Program-made: the position numbers and the translations under genes
Assembly: GCA_963835525.1 (NCBI GenBank)
Contig: CAWIFM010000002.1
Coordinates: 62,001-126,000 of the forward strand
Direction: 5' to 3'
Source of the DNA: DASSUW01 sp963835525
GTDB taxonomy: Bacteria > Actinomycetota > Thermoleophilia > Solirubrobacterales > Solirubrobacteraceae
DNA: 64,000 bases
Shown here: piece by piece, positions 50,422 through 58,914 of the stretch
How positions within the stretch are numbered: the stretch's first letter is position 1
Layout: each line of letters starts with the position of its first letter
Notes under the pieces: generated by a model
The model's database searches: none
The model's input: the letters and a program-made list of their open reading frames with translations, nothing else
What the model was told of the DNA's origin: nothing

Positions 50422-51633
50422 GTGACGTCCAGATCGCCAACCCCGATAACGCTTGCCGGTGCAGGCGCGGTTCTGATGGCCATCCGCTCGACGGGCCGCA
50501 CGACGCGCGCGGAGCTGGCGGAGGTCACAGGGCTCTCGCGATCGACGCTCGCCGAGCGTCTCGACGTGCTCATGGATTCCGCGCTCATCAGGCAGGGCGA
50601 CGCGATGCCGTCCGGCGGCGGGCGTCCCCGGAGCACGGTCGAGCTCAACCCGTCGGCGGGCGTCCTTCTCGTTGCGGATGTCGAGGCCACGCGGACCCTC
50701 CTCGCAGTGCTCGACCTGGCCGCCGCGCCGCTCGGCGAGACGAGCGAGGCGATCGCCGTGGCGGACGGGCCCGCCGCAGTCCTCGAGGCCATCGCACTCG
50801 GGTTCGAGCGTCTCCTCGGTGCCGTGGGCCGCCAGATCGTGGATGTCCGCGGAGTCGGCATCGCCGTACCGGGCCCCGTTGCGTTCGCCACCGGGCGGCC
50901 GGTGCGGCCGCCGCTCATGCCGGGCTGGCACGAGTTCCCGATCCGCGAATGGTTCGCGGATCGCTACGGGGCACCCGTCGTCGTCGACAACGACGTCAAC
51001 GTCATGGCCTTCGGCGAGCAACAGACGTGGCTCGAGGACTGCGAGCAACTGCTCTTCGTCAAGGTCGACGCCGGCATCGGGTGCGGGATCTCGTCGATGG
51101 GCCAGATCCTCCGCGGGGCCGACGGGGCGGCGGGCGACATCGGGCACATGCGTGTGACCGGGAGGGACGACGTCCGCTGCAGCTGCGGCAACCACGGCTG
51201 CCTCGAGGCGGTCGCCGGCACCGCCGCGATCGCCGGGCGGTTGGCGGAGGCCGGTCGTGACGCCGCGGACGCCGCCGACATCGTCCGGCTCGTCCAGGCC
51301 GCCGACCCGCTGGCCAACCGACTCGTGCGCGAGGCGGGGCGCCACCTCGGCGAGGTCCTGGCGCGGTGCGTGAGCTTCTTCAATCCGGGAGCGGTCGTGA
51401 TCGGCGGCCCGCTCATGGAGGCGCCACAGCCGTTGCTGGCCGGCGTGCGCGAGGTGACGATCGCGCGGACACCTCCTCTGGCCACGTCCCACCTCCGCAT
51501 CGTCGCGAGCCGACTCGGCGAGCGTGCGGGGGTCGTCGGCACCGGCCTGCTGCTCTGCGAGCACGTCTTCGCGCCGGCAGCGATCGACGACGTCGTACGG
51601 ATACGCCCGCACTTCGAAGCCGAGCTCGCTTAG
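50422..51633 (+). CDS. ROK-family sugar-responsive regulator
   Basis: A 403-residue ROK (NagC/XylR-type) protein. The N-terminal winged helix ('STGRTTRAELAEVTGLSRST') leads to the kinase-like domain with 'VRGVGIAVPGPVAF', 'APVVVDNDVNVMAFGEQ', 'VKVDAGIGCGI' and the zinc motif 'CSCGNHGCLEAVAG'. The kinase Asp of the Asn-Asp motif is kept, but a DNA-binding domain marks it as a regulator. GTG 50422 is chosen as the first start before conserved sequence. It sits between two genes with the same promoter and probably represses them until its sugar ligand binds. Confidence 0.88.
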   Translation: MTSRSPTPITLAGAGAVLMAIRSTGRTTRAELAEVTGLSRSTLAERLDVLMDSALIRQGDAMPSGGGRPRSTVELNPSAGVLLVADVEATRTLLAVLDLAAAPLGETSEAIAVADGPAAVLEAIALGFERLLGAVGRQIVDVRGVGIAVPGPVAFATGRPVRPPLMPGWHEFPIREWFADRYGAPVVVDNDVNVMAFGEQQTWLEDCEQLLFVKVDAGIGCGISSMGQILRGADGAAGDIGHMRVTGRDDVRCSCGNHGCLEAVAGTAAIAGRLAEAGRDAADAADIVRLVQAADPLANRLVREAGRHLGEVLARCVSFFNPGAVVIGGPLMEAPQPLLAGVREVTIARTPPLATSHLRIVASRLGERAGVVGTGLLLCEHVFAPAAIDDVVRIRPHFEAELA

Positions 51634-51694
51634 CTCGCTCCATTTTGCCGTCTATCAGACAACTTCAGTCGTTTTTCAGACGATACTCACGAAG

Positions 51695-51729
51695 TTTTGC
51701 TTGACATATGGCATAAGTCTGTCTAGCGT
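51695..51729 (+). promoter_or_regulatory. Promoter of sugar ABC operon (copy 2)
   Basis: TTTTGCTTGACA, 8 bases, AAGTCTG, 2 bases, then TAGCGT (17-base spacer), with the ATG at 51737 starting 7 bases after the -10: a leaderless layout like copy 1. Two further CAGAC motifs lie just upstream (near 51656 and 51676) and may belong to the operator. Confidence 0.6.
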
Positions 51730-51736
51730 CCGGCAA

Positions 51737-52897
51737 ATGGAGGAGAGGGAAGTGAGGGTCGGCATCGCTGGTGCCGGCTTCATCGGAGCTGTCCACGCGC
51801 GGTCGGCGCGCCTCGCAGGCGCCACGCTCGCCGGCGTCGCCAACTCGTCACCGGAGAACGCCGAAGCGGCGGCTCGCCGGCTGGGGGCGGAACGCTCCTA
51901 TGAGTCGGCACTTGCGCTCGCGGAGTCGCCCGAGGTGGACGTCGTGCATGTCTGCACGCCGAACCATCTGCACCTACCCGTCGCCGAGGCCGCGCTGGCC
52001 GCCGGCAAGCACGTGATCTGCGAGAAGCCGCTGGCGCTGGATGCCGCGGGCGCCGAGCGGCTGACCCGGCTGGCGGAGAGCACGGACCGCTGCGCGGCCG
52101 TGCCGTTCGTCTATCGCTACTACCCGATGGTCCGCGAAGCGAGGGAGCGGATCCGGACCGGCCGCGCGGGTGCCGTCCGCCTGATGCACGGCACCTATCT
52201 GCAGGACTGGCTGCTCAAGGCCGAGGACGACAACTGGCGCGTCGACGCCGATCTCGGCGGCGCCTCGAGGGCGTTCGCGGACATCGGATCGCACTGGTGC
52301 GACCTCGCGGAGTTCGTCACCGGCCATCGGATCGCCCGCCTGTCGGCGCGCACCCTGACGGCCATCCCGGATCGTGTGCGCGCGTCGCACCGCAAGGCGT
52401 TCGCGGCGGGCGGCAGCGACGGGGAGACCCGTTCGGTCGGCACCGAGGACGCGGCGGTGATGCAGTTCGAGACGGACCACGGCGCGGTGGGAACGACGGT
52501 GATCAGCCAGATCTCCGCCGGCCGCAAGAACCGCCTGTGGCTGGAGGTCGACGCTGCCGAGGAGTCGCTCGCCTTCGACCAGGAGGAGCCGGAGACGCTG
52601 TGGTGCGGCCGCCGCGAGGCCGTGAGCCTCCTCAAGCGCGACCCCGCAGTGCTGTCAGAGCCGGCGGCGCGCATGAACTGGCTACCGGCGGGCCACCCGC
52701 AGGGCTGGGCCGACTGCTTCGCCGCGTTCGTCGCCGACGCGTACGCCGCGATCCGCGACGACCGGCCCGTCGACGGGCTGCCGCTTTTCGCGGACGGCCT
52801 ACGCGCCGCCCGGATCACACAGGCCGTGCTCGAGTCGGCGGCCGAGGACCACTGGGTCGATGTTCCCGCCCGCGAACCGATGGAGGTAGCCCCGTGA
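51737..52897 (+). CDS. Gfo/Idh/MocA-family oxidoreductase
   Basis: A 386-residue NAD(P)-dependent sugar or inositol dehydrogenase. The Rossmann motif is 'VRVGIAGAGFIGAVHARSAR'; 'VHVCTPNHLHLPVAEAALAA' and 'HVICEKPLALDAAGAERLT' carry the conserved Glu-Lys-Pro; 'GSHWCDLAEFVTG' holds the active-site Asp/His. The promoter predicts ATG 51737 as the first transcribed codon; a GTG at 51752 behind GGAGGAGAGGG is the alternative start. It is the first gene of the ABC operon and would oxidise the imported sugar or polyol. Confidence 0.9.
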   Translation: MEEREVRVGIAGAGFIGAVHARSARLAGATLAGVANSSPENAEAAARRLGAERSYESALALAESPEVDVVHVCTPNHLHLPVAEAALAAGKHVICEKPLALDAAGAERLTRLAESTDRCAAVPFVYRYYPMVREARERIRTGRAGAVRLMHGTYLQDWLLKAEDDNWRVDADLGGASRAFADIGSHWCDLAEFVTGHRIARLSARTLTAIPDRVRASHRKAFAAGGSDGETRSVGTEDAAVMQFETDHGAVGTTVISQISAGRKNRLWLEVDAAEESLAFDQEEPETLWCGRREAVSLLKRDPAVLSEPAARMNWLPAGHPQGWADCFAAFVADAYAAIRDDRPVDGLPLFADGLRAARITQAVLESAAEDHWVDVPAREPMEVAP

Positions 52898-54411
52898 CCG
52901 CAGGTCCGATCCTTGAAGTCCGCAACATCGCCAAGCAGTACCCGGGCGTGAGGGCGCTCGACGGCGTGGACTTCGACGTCCTCCCGGGCGAGGTGCACGT
53001 GCTCCTCGGCCCCAACGGCGCCGGGAAGTCGACGCTGATCAAGTGCGTGTCGGGCGTGGTGGCGCCGTCGGAGGGCGAGATCCTCGTCGCCGGCGAGCCG
53101 CTGCCGACCGGCGAGCCGTCGGAGTCGATGGCGCGCGGGGTAGGCACGATCTACCAGGAGCTCGACCTCGTCGACGACCTGACGGTCGCCGAGAGCGTGT
53201 TCCTCGGCCATGAGATCCGCCGCGGCGGCCTGATGGACCGGGGCGCGATGCGGCGCGAGACCGCGGAGCTGCTCGAGCGGCTGGATCACGCGAACATCTC
53301 GCCGAACGCGAAGGTGCGCTCGCTGCGGCCGGCGGGCCAGCAGATCGTCTCGATCGCGCGCGCACTGTCGCGCAAGATCCGGCTGCTGATCATGGACGAG
53401 CCGTCCGCGATCCTCGACGACCACGAGATCGAAACGCTCTTCGGCGTGGTCAGGCGCCTCACCGCCGAGGGCGTCGGCGTCATCTACATCTCGCATCGCC
53501 TCGACGAGGTCAAGCGGATCGGCGACCGCGTCACCGTGCTCTCGGACGGGCGGACGGTCGCGGTCGGGCTTCCGTCCGATACGCCGCAGGACACGCTCGT
53601 GGAGCACATGGTCGGCCGCAAGGTCGAGCAGCTCTACCCCGAGCGCCAGAAGCGCAGCGGCGACGTTCTGCTCGAGGTGCGTGACCTCGAGCGGCGCCCA
53701 GAGGTCAAGCCGGCGTCCTTCGAGGTCCATGCGGGCGAGGTCGTCGGCATCGGCGGGCTGGTCGGTGCCGGGCGGACCGAGCTGCTGCGACTCATCTACG
53801 GTCTCGACTCCGCTGACAACGGCGAGGTCGTGGTCGACGGCGAGCGGCTGCCGGGCGGTCGCCCGGACGCGGCGATCGCCGCCGGCCTCGGCCTGGCGCC
53901 CGAGGACCGCAAGTCGCAAGGGCTGCTGCTGGAGTGGTCGCTCGCCAGCAACGTCACGCTGGCCGACGTGGGCGCCTACCGGCGCCGCGGGCTGCTGAGC
54001 CCTCGAGCCGAACGCAAGGCGGCGGGCGAGCTACTGCGGGAGCTCAAGACCAAGCCCGACAACCCGCGCGCGCTCGCACGCGAGCTGTCGGGCGGCAACC
54101 AGCAGAAGGTCGTCCTGGCGAGGTGGTTGATGCGCCACTGCAAAGTGCTGCTGTTCGACGAGCCGACCCGCGGCGTCGACGTCGGCGCGAAGGCCGAGAT
54201 CTATCGCCTGATCACCGACCTCGCGAAGTCCGGCAAGGGCGTCGTCGTCGTGTCGTCCGAGCTTCCCGAGCTGATCGGCCTGTGCACGCGCATCCTGGTC
54301 ATGCGCGAGGGCGAGCTGGTCGCCGATGTCCCCGGCGAGGAGGCGACCGAGTTCGAGCTCCTGCGCCACGCCGTCACCCATCCCGAGTCCGTCCCGGAGG
54401 AGATCCGATGA
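52894..54411 (+). CDS. Sugar ABC transporter ATPase (RbsA type)
   Basis: A 505-residue tandem ATPase of the ribose/xylose/galactose class. The first domain has Walker A 'GPNGAGKST', a degenerate signature 'LRPAGQQ' and Walker B 'RLLIMDEPSAILDD'. The second lacks a canonical Walker A ('GLVGAGRTEL', usual in the family) but has the standard signature 'LSGGNQQKVVLARWL' and 'VLLFDEPTRGVDVG'. GTG 52894 overlaps the dehydrogenase stop. It drives the permease encoded next. Confidence 0.93.
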   Translation: MTAGPILEVRNIAKQYPGVRALDGVDFDVLPGEVHVLLGPNGAGKSTLIKCVSGVVAPSEGEILVAGEPLPTGEPSESMARGVGTIYQELDLVDDLTVAESVFLGHEIRRGGLMDRGAMRRETAELLERLDHANISPNAKVRSLRPAGQQIVSIARALSRKIRLLIMDEPSAILDDHEIETLFGVVRRLTAEGVGVIYISHRLDEVKRIGDRVTVLSDGRTVAVGLPSDTPQDTLVEHMVGRKVEQLYPERQKRSGDVLLEVRDLERRPEVKPASFEVHAGEVVGIGGLVGAGRTELLRLIYGLDSADNGEVVVDGERLPGGRPDAAIAAGLGLAPEDRKSQGLLLEWSLASNVTLADVGAYRRRGLLSPRAERKAAGELLRELKTKPDNPRALARELSGGNQQKVVLARWLMRHCKVLLFDEPTRGVDVGAKAEIYRLITDLAKSGKGVVVVSSELPELIGLCTRILVMREGELVADVPGEEATEFELLRHAVTHPESVPEEIR

Positions 54412-55379
54412 CCACCGTCCCCGAGGCCGCCGGCCGGCGGCTCCCGTTCGGCTTGTCCGACGGCACCTTCCAGTTGCAGGAGTACGCGCTCGTAGGCGTC
54501 GTGATCGTCCTGCTCATCGCCGGCGCTGTGCTCGAGCCGGACGTGTTCCCGACGTCGGACAACATCCTCAACGTCCTGCGGCAGAGCTCGGTGATCGGCG
54601 TGCTCGCGATCGGCATGACCTTCGTCATCGCCACCGCGGGCATCGATCTCTCCGTCGGCTCGATGGTCGCCGCCGCGGCGGTCCTCGGCGGTCAGTTCGC
54701 CGATTCCGGAAGTGCGGCGTTCCTGCTCGGGGCGCTCGGCATGGGCGTTCTCCTCGGCGGTGTCAACGCAGGCCTGATCGCGTACGGCAGGGTCGTTCCG
54801 TTCATCGCCACGCTCGCGATGTTCGCGATGGCGCGAGGTCTGGCCCTCTGGATCAGCGACAAGACCCCGATCACGATCTTCGACCTCGAGGGCGTGCGCT
54901 GGTTCGGCACGGGCGAGGTCGTCGGGATCCCGTCTGCGGTGATCGTCTTCCTGGCCGTCGCCGTGGGCGCCTGGATCCTGCTCAACCGCACGAGCTACGG
55001 CCGCCACGTCGTCGCCGTCGGCGGCAATCGCGAGGCGGCGCGGATCGCGGGCGTGAAGGTCTCGCGGATCGTGTTCAGCGTGTACATCATCAGCGGCCTG
55101 TGCGCCGGGCTCGCCGCGATCCTGGTCTCAGGCCGGCTCTCGAGCGCGTCGCCCGTCATCGGCAACCTCTATGAGCTCGACGCAATCGCCGCCGTGGTCA
55201 TCGGAGGCACCGCGCTCTCCGGCGGGCGGGCGACGATCGTGGGCACCGTCCTCGGCGTCCTGACCTTCGCGCTGATCTTCAACCTGATGACGCTGATGGA
55301 TCTGGCGGTGGAGATCCAGCTGATCACCAAGGGGGTGATCATCGTCGCCGCCGTCCTGCTCCAGCGCAAACAGCCCTAG
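54408..55379 (+). CDS. Sugar ABC transporter permease (RbsC type)
   Basis: A 323-residue permease of the BPD_transp_2 family with about ten hydrophobic segments. 'GMTFVIATAGIDLSVGSMVA', 'VPFIATLAMFAMARGLAL', 'YGRHVVAVGGNREAARIAGV' and 'VVIGGTALSGGRATIVGTVL' are typical of ribose/xylose permeases. The ATG overlaps the ATPase stop by 4 bases. One permease gene implies a homodimer. Confidence 0.94.
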   Translation: MTTVPEAAGRRLPFGLSDGTFQLQEYALVGVVIVLLIAGAVLEPDVFPTSDNILNVLRQSSVIGVLAIGMTFVIATAGIDLSVGSMVAAAAVLGGQFADSGSAAFLLGALGMGVLLGGVNAGLIAYGRVVPFIATLAMFAMARGLALWISDKTPITIFDLEGVRWFGTGEVVGIPSAVIVFLAVAVGAWILLNRTSYGRHVVAVGGNREAARIAGVKVSRIVFSVYIISGLCAGLAAILVSGRLSSASPVIGNLYELDAIAAVVIGGTALSGGRATIVGTVLGVLTFALIFNLMTLMDLAVEIQLITKGVIIVAAVLLQRKQP

Positions 55380-55435
55380 CCGGTAGCACCCGCAGCACCC
55401 CGTTCAGAACCTTTCGGAGAAGAGGAGGAGTACCC

Positions 55436-56458
55436 ATGTCCATCAAGCGATTCGTCATCCCACTCTGCGCCGCCCTGGCGCTCGGCATCGCCGCCTGTGG
55501 CAGCGATGATGGTGGGGGAGATGGTGGGAGCACCGTCAAGCAGGACGACGGCTCTCCCGCCCAGACCAAGCCGGTCACCATCGCGTTCAGCGCTCCCGGC
55601 GCCGACCACGGCTGGATGGCCGCCATCACCGACAACGCCCGCAAGCAGGCGGACGAGCTCGAGGGCGTCACGCTCAAGCTCGCCGAGGGCGTGACCGACT
55701 CGGCTGCCCAGGCCGATCAGATCGAGACCCTGATCGCCTCGAAGCCCGACGCGCTCGTCATCCTGCCCAACGAGGGCGACGCCCTGACGCCGGTGGCCCT
55801 CAAGGCCATGGAGGCAGGCATCCCGGTGGTCAACGTCGACCGCGAGTTCAGCGAGAACGGCGCCTACCGGACGCTGATCACGGGTGACAACTACGGCATC
55901 GGCTACCAGGCCGGCAACTACTTCGCCGACGAGCTGAAGTGCGAGGGCAACGTCGTCGAGATCCAGGGCATCGCCGGCATCTCGGTCACCGAGCAGCGCT
56001 CCCAGGGCTTCAAGGACGCCCTCCAGCGGCGCTGCGAGGGCGGCGTCGAGATCGTCGCCAGCCAGCCGGCCGACTTCCTGCCCGACAAGGGCCTCACGGT
56101 GATGGAGAACATCCTCCAGGCCCAGAAGGACATCGACGCCGTCTACACGCATGACGACGATATGGCCGAGGGCGTCGTGGCGGCCATCGAGAACGCGGGT
56201 CGCGAGGGCGAGATGTTCCTCACCGGCGCCGGCGGCTCGAAGGCGGCGATGGAGCGGATCAAGGCCGGCGGGCTCTACCGCGCCACGTTCCTCTACAACC
56301 CGTCGATGTCGTCCTCCGCGATCAACCTCGCGCGTCTGATCGCCCAGGGCTCCGGCCTCTCGGATCTGGCCGAGCCCGAGGTGCCCAACAAGATCACGGT
56401 GCAGGCTACGACCGTGACCAAGGACAACGTCGACGAGGTCATGGACATCGGCTACTAG
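55436..56458 (+). CDS. Sugar-binding lipoprotein (RbsB type)
   Basis: A 340-residue periplasmic-binding-protein-like lipoprotein. The signal ends 'LALGIAACGSDD' with the lipobox Cys near residue 21, then a Gly/Asp linker. The type I binding fold has 'VTIAFSAPGADHGWMAAITD', 'PDALVILPNEGDALTPVALK', 'IPVVNVDREF', 'FADELKCEGNVVEIQG' and 'DAVYTHDDDMAEGVVAAIEN'. Ligand likely a pentose, hexose or polyol. The 56-base gap after the permease contains the ribosome site AGAGGAGGAG. Confidence 0.93.
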   Translation: MSIKRFVIPLCAALALGIAACGSDDGGGDGGSTVKQDDGSPAQTKPVTIAFSAPGADHGWMAAITDNARKQADELEGVTLKLAEGVTDSAAQADQIETLIASKPDALVILPNEGDALTPVALKAMEAGIPVVNVDREFSENGAYRTLITGDNYGIGYQAGNYFADELKCEGNVVEIQGIAGISVTEQRSQGFKDALQRRCEGGVEIVASQPADFLPDKGLTVMENILQAQKDIDAVYTHDDDMAEGVVAAIENAGREGEMFLTGAGGSKAAMERIKAGGLYRATFLYNPSMSSSAINLARLIAQGSGLSDLAEPEVPNKITVQATTVTKDNVDEVMDIGY

Positions 56459-56782
56459 ACGGCACCTGCCCGCCGGGCTCCCCAGGGGCACCACGGCTGA
56501 ACACGTGTGCCGTGGTCGCCAGTCGGCGCCCGCGGTGTGCGAGCCGCGAGCACTCCTCCATCGCGGCGTCGGGGCGCCAGAGTCGGAACCTCCTGCCGAC
56601 CGTCCCCGAGCCGGCCTGCGCCCGTCGCCCCACTGAGGGCGGCGGGCCAGACCGCCGTGTCTGGCTGCGCGCGGATGGTCGTACCGTGCCGATGACCGAG
56701 GCGCCGCCTGCCTGGTTGATGGTCAGTGCGACGGGGAGACGTGATCAACAGACTCGGCTTCACGCAACCCGCGTGACGCCGA
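56459..56782. other. Non-coding stretch after the sugar operon
   Basis: About 320 bases with open frames on both strands but no protein-like sequence, no clear hairpin with a T-run and no recognisable element. It adjoins a zone of gene fragments and may be decayed coding DNA. Confidence 0.5.
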
Positions 56783-56954
56783 GTGGCGACGTTCGTGACC
56801 AAATATCTCCGCATCGCCGCCGACGTCGAGAGCGCGGACTCAGCGGGGTCAGCGGGACGCCGACGTTCTTCGTCAACGGCCGCCGCCACTACGGGCCATA
56901 CGACATCGCCTCGCTCTCCGCAGTCGTCCCCACTGCCGAGGCGCATGTCGTTCA
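56783..56954 (+). pseudogene. C-terminal fragment of DsbA-like protein
   Basis: Two frames joined by a one-base deletion near 56840 give 'RIAADVESAD' followed by 'SGVSGTPTFFVNGRRHYGPY' and 'DIASLSAVV'. The Gly-Thr-Pro-Thr-Phe-Phe-Val-Asn-Gly cis-Pro segment is the C-terminal part of DsbA-like thioredoxins, including those fused to NhaA antiporters. The catalytic CxxC part is absent, so this is a dead remnant. Confidence 0.55.
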
Positions 56955-56962
56955 AGCGCCCG

Positions 56963-57478
56963 TCAGGCGGCGGTCTCGCGGTGTGGCAGCTTCCAGCCCG
57001 GCCGTGGGAAGTGGCAGTTGTAGCCCTGCGGGTAGCGCTGGAGGTAGTCCTGGTGCTCGGGCTCGGCCTCCCAGAAGGGGACAGCCTCGCTGATCTCGGT
57101 CACGACGTTGCCGGGCCACAGGCCTGAGGCCTCGACGTCGGCGATCGTGTCCTCGGCGACCCGGCGCTGCTCGTCGCTCGTGTAGAAGATCTCCGAGCGG
57201 TAGCTGGAGCCGAAGTCGTTGCCCTGGCGGTCCTTCGTGGTCGGGTCGTGGATCTGGAAGAAGAACTCGAGAATGTCTCGGTAGGAGATCCGCTCGGGGT
57301 CGAACACGATCTCAACCGCCTCGGCGTGACCAGGATGCTTCCCGTACGTCGGGTGGTCGTTCTCCCCACCGGTGTAGCCGACCCTGGTCGAGATGACGCC
57401 ATCACGCCGGCGCAGCAGCTCCTGGACGCCCCAGAAGCAGCCTCCCGCGAGGATGGCGGTCTCGGTGTTGTCGCTCAT
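56963..57478 (-). CDS. msrA: Peptide methionine sulfoxide reductase A
   Basis: A 171-residue MsrA, reducing methionine-S-sulfoxide. The catalytic motif is 'AGGCFWGVQELLRRRDGVIS'; 'VGYTGGENDHPTYGKHPGHA' and 'YRDILEFFFQIHDPTTKDRQ' are strongly conserved. The C-terminal Tyr-Asn-Cys-His-Phe may supply a resolving Cys. The gene is intact and lies among fragments of other genes, including one upstream on the same strand that may once have been its redox partner. Confidence 0.95.
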   Translation of the reverse strand: MSDNTETAILAGGCFWGVQELLRRRDGVISTRVGYTGGENDHPTYGKHPGHAEAVEIVFDPERISYRDILEFFFQIHDPTTKDRQGNDFGSSYRSEIFYTSDEQRRVAEDTIADVEASGLWPGNVVTEISEAVPFWEAEPEHQDYLQRYPQGYNCHFPRPGWKLPHRETAA

Positions 57479-57502
57479 CGCGCTCTCCTTTGCTCCATCG
57501 CG

Positions 57503-57580
57503 TTAGCCGAATGTAAACGAGTAGGCCTTGGCGCCTGGCTGGAGGAAGGTGATCTCCAGGGTCCGCTGGCGGACCGCGTC
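57503..57580 (-). pseudogene. C-terminal scrap, possibly DipZ-like
   Basis: The last 25 codons before a TAA at 57503 read 'AVRQRTLEITFLQPGAKAYS' then Phe-Thr-Phe-Gly, which resembles the C-terminus of DipZ-type thioredoxin/cytochrome c biogenesis proteins. Upstream of about 57580 the similarity is lost and an opposite-strand fragment begins. The position just before msrA suits a former dipZ-msrA operon. The identification rests on a short segment. Confidence 0.35.
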
Positions 57581-57802
57581 GTGCTGGCGGGATTTGCGCT
57601 CACCGGCCGCTCCACCTTCTTCTTCAACCCGCTCGCCGTGGTTGTGACCGGCAACCACTACCTCTTCGACATCGCGGCTGGCATGGTCGTCACCGCGATC
57701 GGCTACACCATCACGCGGCCGATCCGGCGCCGCCCCGGGGTCGAGCCGCTCATGTCGGCGAGCCGTCTGCGCGCCGCAGGATCGGTCGGTCGCAGGCTGT
57801 GA
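57569..57802 (+). pseudogene. C-terminal fragment of PAP2-family phosphatase
   Basis: The frame reads 'RVVLAGFALTGRSTFFFNPL', then 'VVTGNHYLFDIAAGMVVTAI' and 'GYTITRPIRRRPG', matching the last catalytic motif (His in Gly-Asn-His-Tyr, followed by Asp and Gly) and final helix of membrane PAP2 phosphatases. The first two catalytic motifs are missing and no start lies at its head. A dead fragment abutting the minus-strand scrap at 57503-57580. Confidence 0.55.
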
Positions 57803-57974
57803 AGATCGCACCGCGGCTTGACCCACGACACTGATGGGCGAATGGGGAGCGCGACCCATTCACGTACGGCTACAGCGCCGTGAGGATTCTCCGGGAGTGA
57901 GAGCACGGCGATGTCGGGTGGCGCCCTCGTGTGGGGAGCTCGAGGGCTTCACCCGCGGCCGTCGATCGCACGCG

Positions 57975-58601
57975 ATGAGCACGAACCTGCAACGCGGCGA
58001 GTTTCGGGTCCTCGGCCAGGATCATCCGCTCACGCGCGCGACGTCGCGGCTTTCCGTCGCGGTCGAGCAATGCTTCACCGTCTCGGGGTTGCTGGCGGTC
58101 GGCGTGTACGGGCTCATCGACGGGCTCTCGATCGGTCTGCCACTGGCTGTCGCCGCCGCGACGGTGCTGATCGCGCTGCTCGGGCGCGTCGGCGCGCTCA
58201 TCCAGTTGCGCAAGCACCGGGCGGTCGATCTGATCGCGGAAGGCCGAGGATCGCTTCCGGTTGACGCCGTCGTGCGTGAACGGCGTCGGCTGCTCGACCC
58301 TGCCGATCGCGAGCGCATGGCGCGGACGCTCGACGTGATCCGCGCCGAGGTCGCCCTTCCGGGAGCCGCGCGCCATCGAGTGCAGCCTCTCTACAACGTC
58401 TCGGTGGTCCGGGGCGTTGCATCAGAGCTCGGCGAGCTCGCGATCCTCGTCCGGGAAGGCGGCGCGGTGCGTGGTCTCGCCCGCGCGGAGCAGCTGGTCA
58501 CCGACGGCCGGTCACCGCTGTACGGCGAGAGCGAGGTGGTGCTGCATCAGGAGCTCGGCAGAATTCGCTTCCTGCTCGCGAGTCCGGACGGCAAACGTTG
58601 A
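57975..58601 (+). CDS. Membrane-anchored protein of unknown function
   Basis: A 208-residue protein from ATG 57975. Two hydrophobic helices (about residues 30-75, 'LLAVGVYGLIDGLSIGLPLA' and 'VAAATVLIALLGRVGALIQL') precede a charged cytoplasmic part with many Arg/Glu, including 'AVVRERRRLLDPADRERMAR' and 'LHQELGRIRFLLASPD'. I do not recognise a family. It precedes a small zinc-ribbon gene and a two-component system on the same strand. Confidence 0.65.
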   Translation: MSTNLQRGEFRVLGQDHPLTRATSRLSVAVEQCFTVSGLLAVGVYGLIDGLSIGLPLAVAAATVLIALLGRVGALIQLRKHRAVDLIAEGRGSLPVDAVVRERRRLLDPADRERMARTLDVIRAEVALPGAARHRVQPLYNVSVVRGVASELGELAILVREGGAVRGLARAEQLVTDGRSPLYGESEVVLHQELGRIRFLLASPDGKR

Positions 58602-58650
58602 CCTGAATGGGGATCGCTCCCCATTCCGAGTCGGCCGCTGCGCCCCTAGC

Positions 58651-58845
58651 GTGACAGTCGTGCGAAGCCTCCGAAGGTTCCTGCGTCGAGAGCCGCCGCA
58701 GGAATCAGCGTGTCCGCGGTGCGGGGTGCCCGCGCCGGCGGGTGACGTTGTGTGCACCGCGTGCGGTTGGGATCTGCACGACGCGTACCACGATCCGCTC
58801 GTCGAAGCGGACAAAGACACGGTCGCGGGCGACCGGGGCGCGTAG
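58651..58845 (+). CDS. Small zinc-ribbon protein
   Basis: A protein of 64 residues from GTG 58651 (or 61 from GTG 58660). A basic N-terminus is followed by a zinc ribbon with two CxxC knuckles ('ACPRCGVPAPAGDVVCTACG') and an acidic tail. It may bind another protein or nucleic acid. It sits 69 bases before the histidine kinase gene; a functional link is possible but unproven. Confidence 0.6.
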   Translation: MTVVRSLRRFLRREPPQESACPRCGVPAPAGDVVCTACGWDLHDAYHDPLVEADKDTVAGDRGA

Positions 58846-58914
58846 CCGCGCTTCTCGACACCGCCCCGGCGGGCGGGCAACAGGGCTAGCATCAAGGGCT
58901 GGAGCGGCCCTTCG

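Noticed and set aside
43610..56458. Possible biosynthetic gene cluster or prophage
   Set aside because: No synthase, carrier domain, integrase, terminase or capsid gene is present; contents are carbohydrate enzymes, regulators and an ABC transporter.
57248..57802. A 184-residue plus-strand protein covering the msrA start region
   Set aside because: The first 100 residues are antisense to msrA and lack protein character; only the PAP2-like tail from about 57569 is meaningful, and it has no start.
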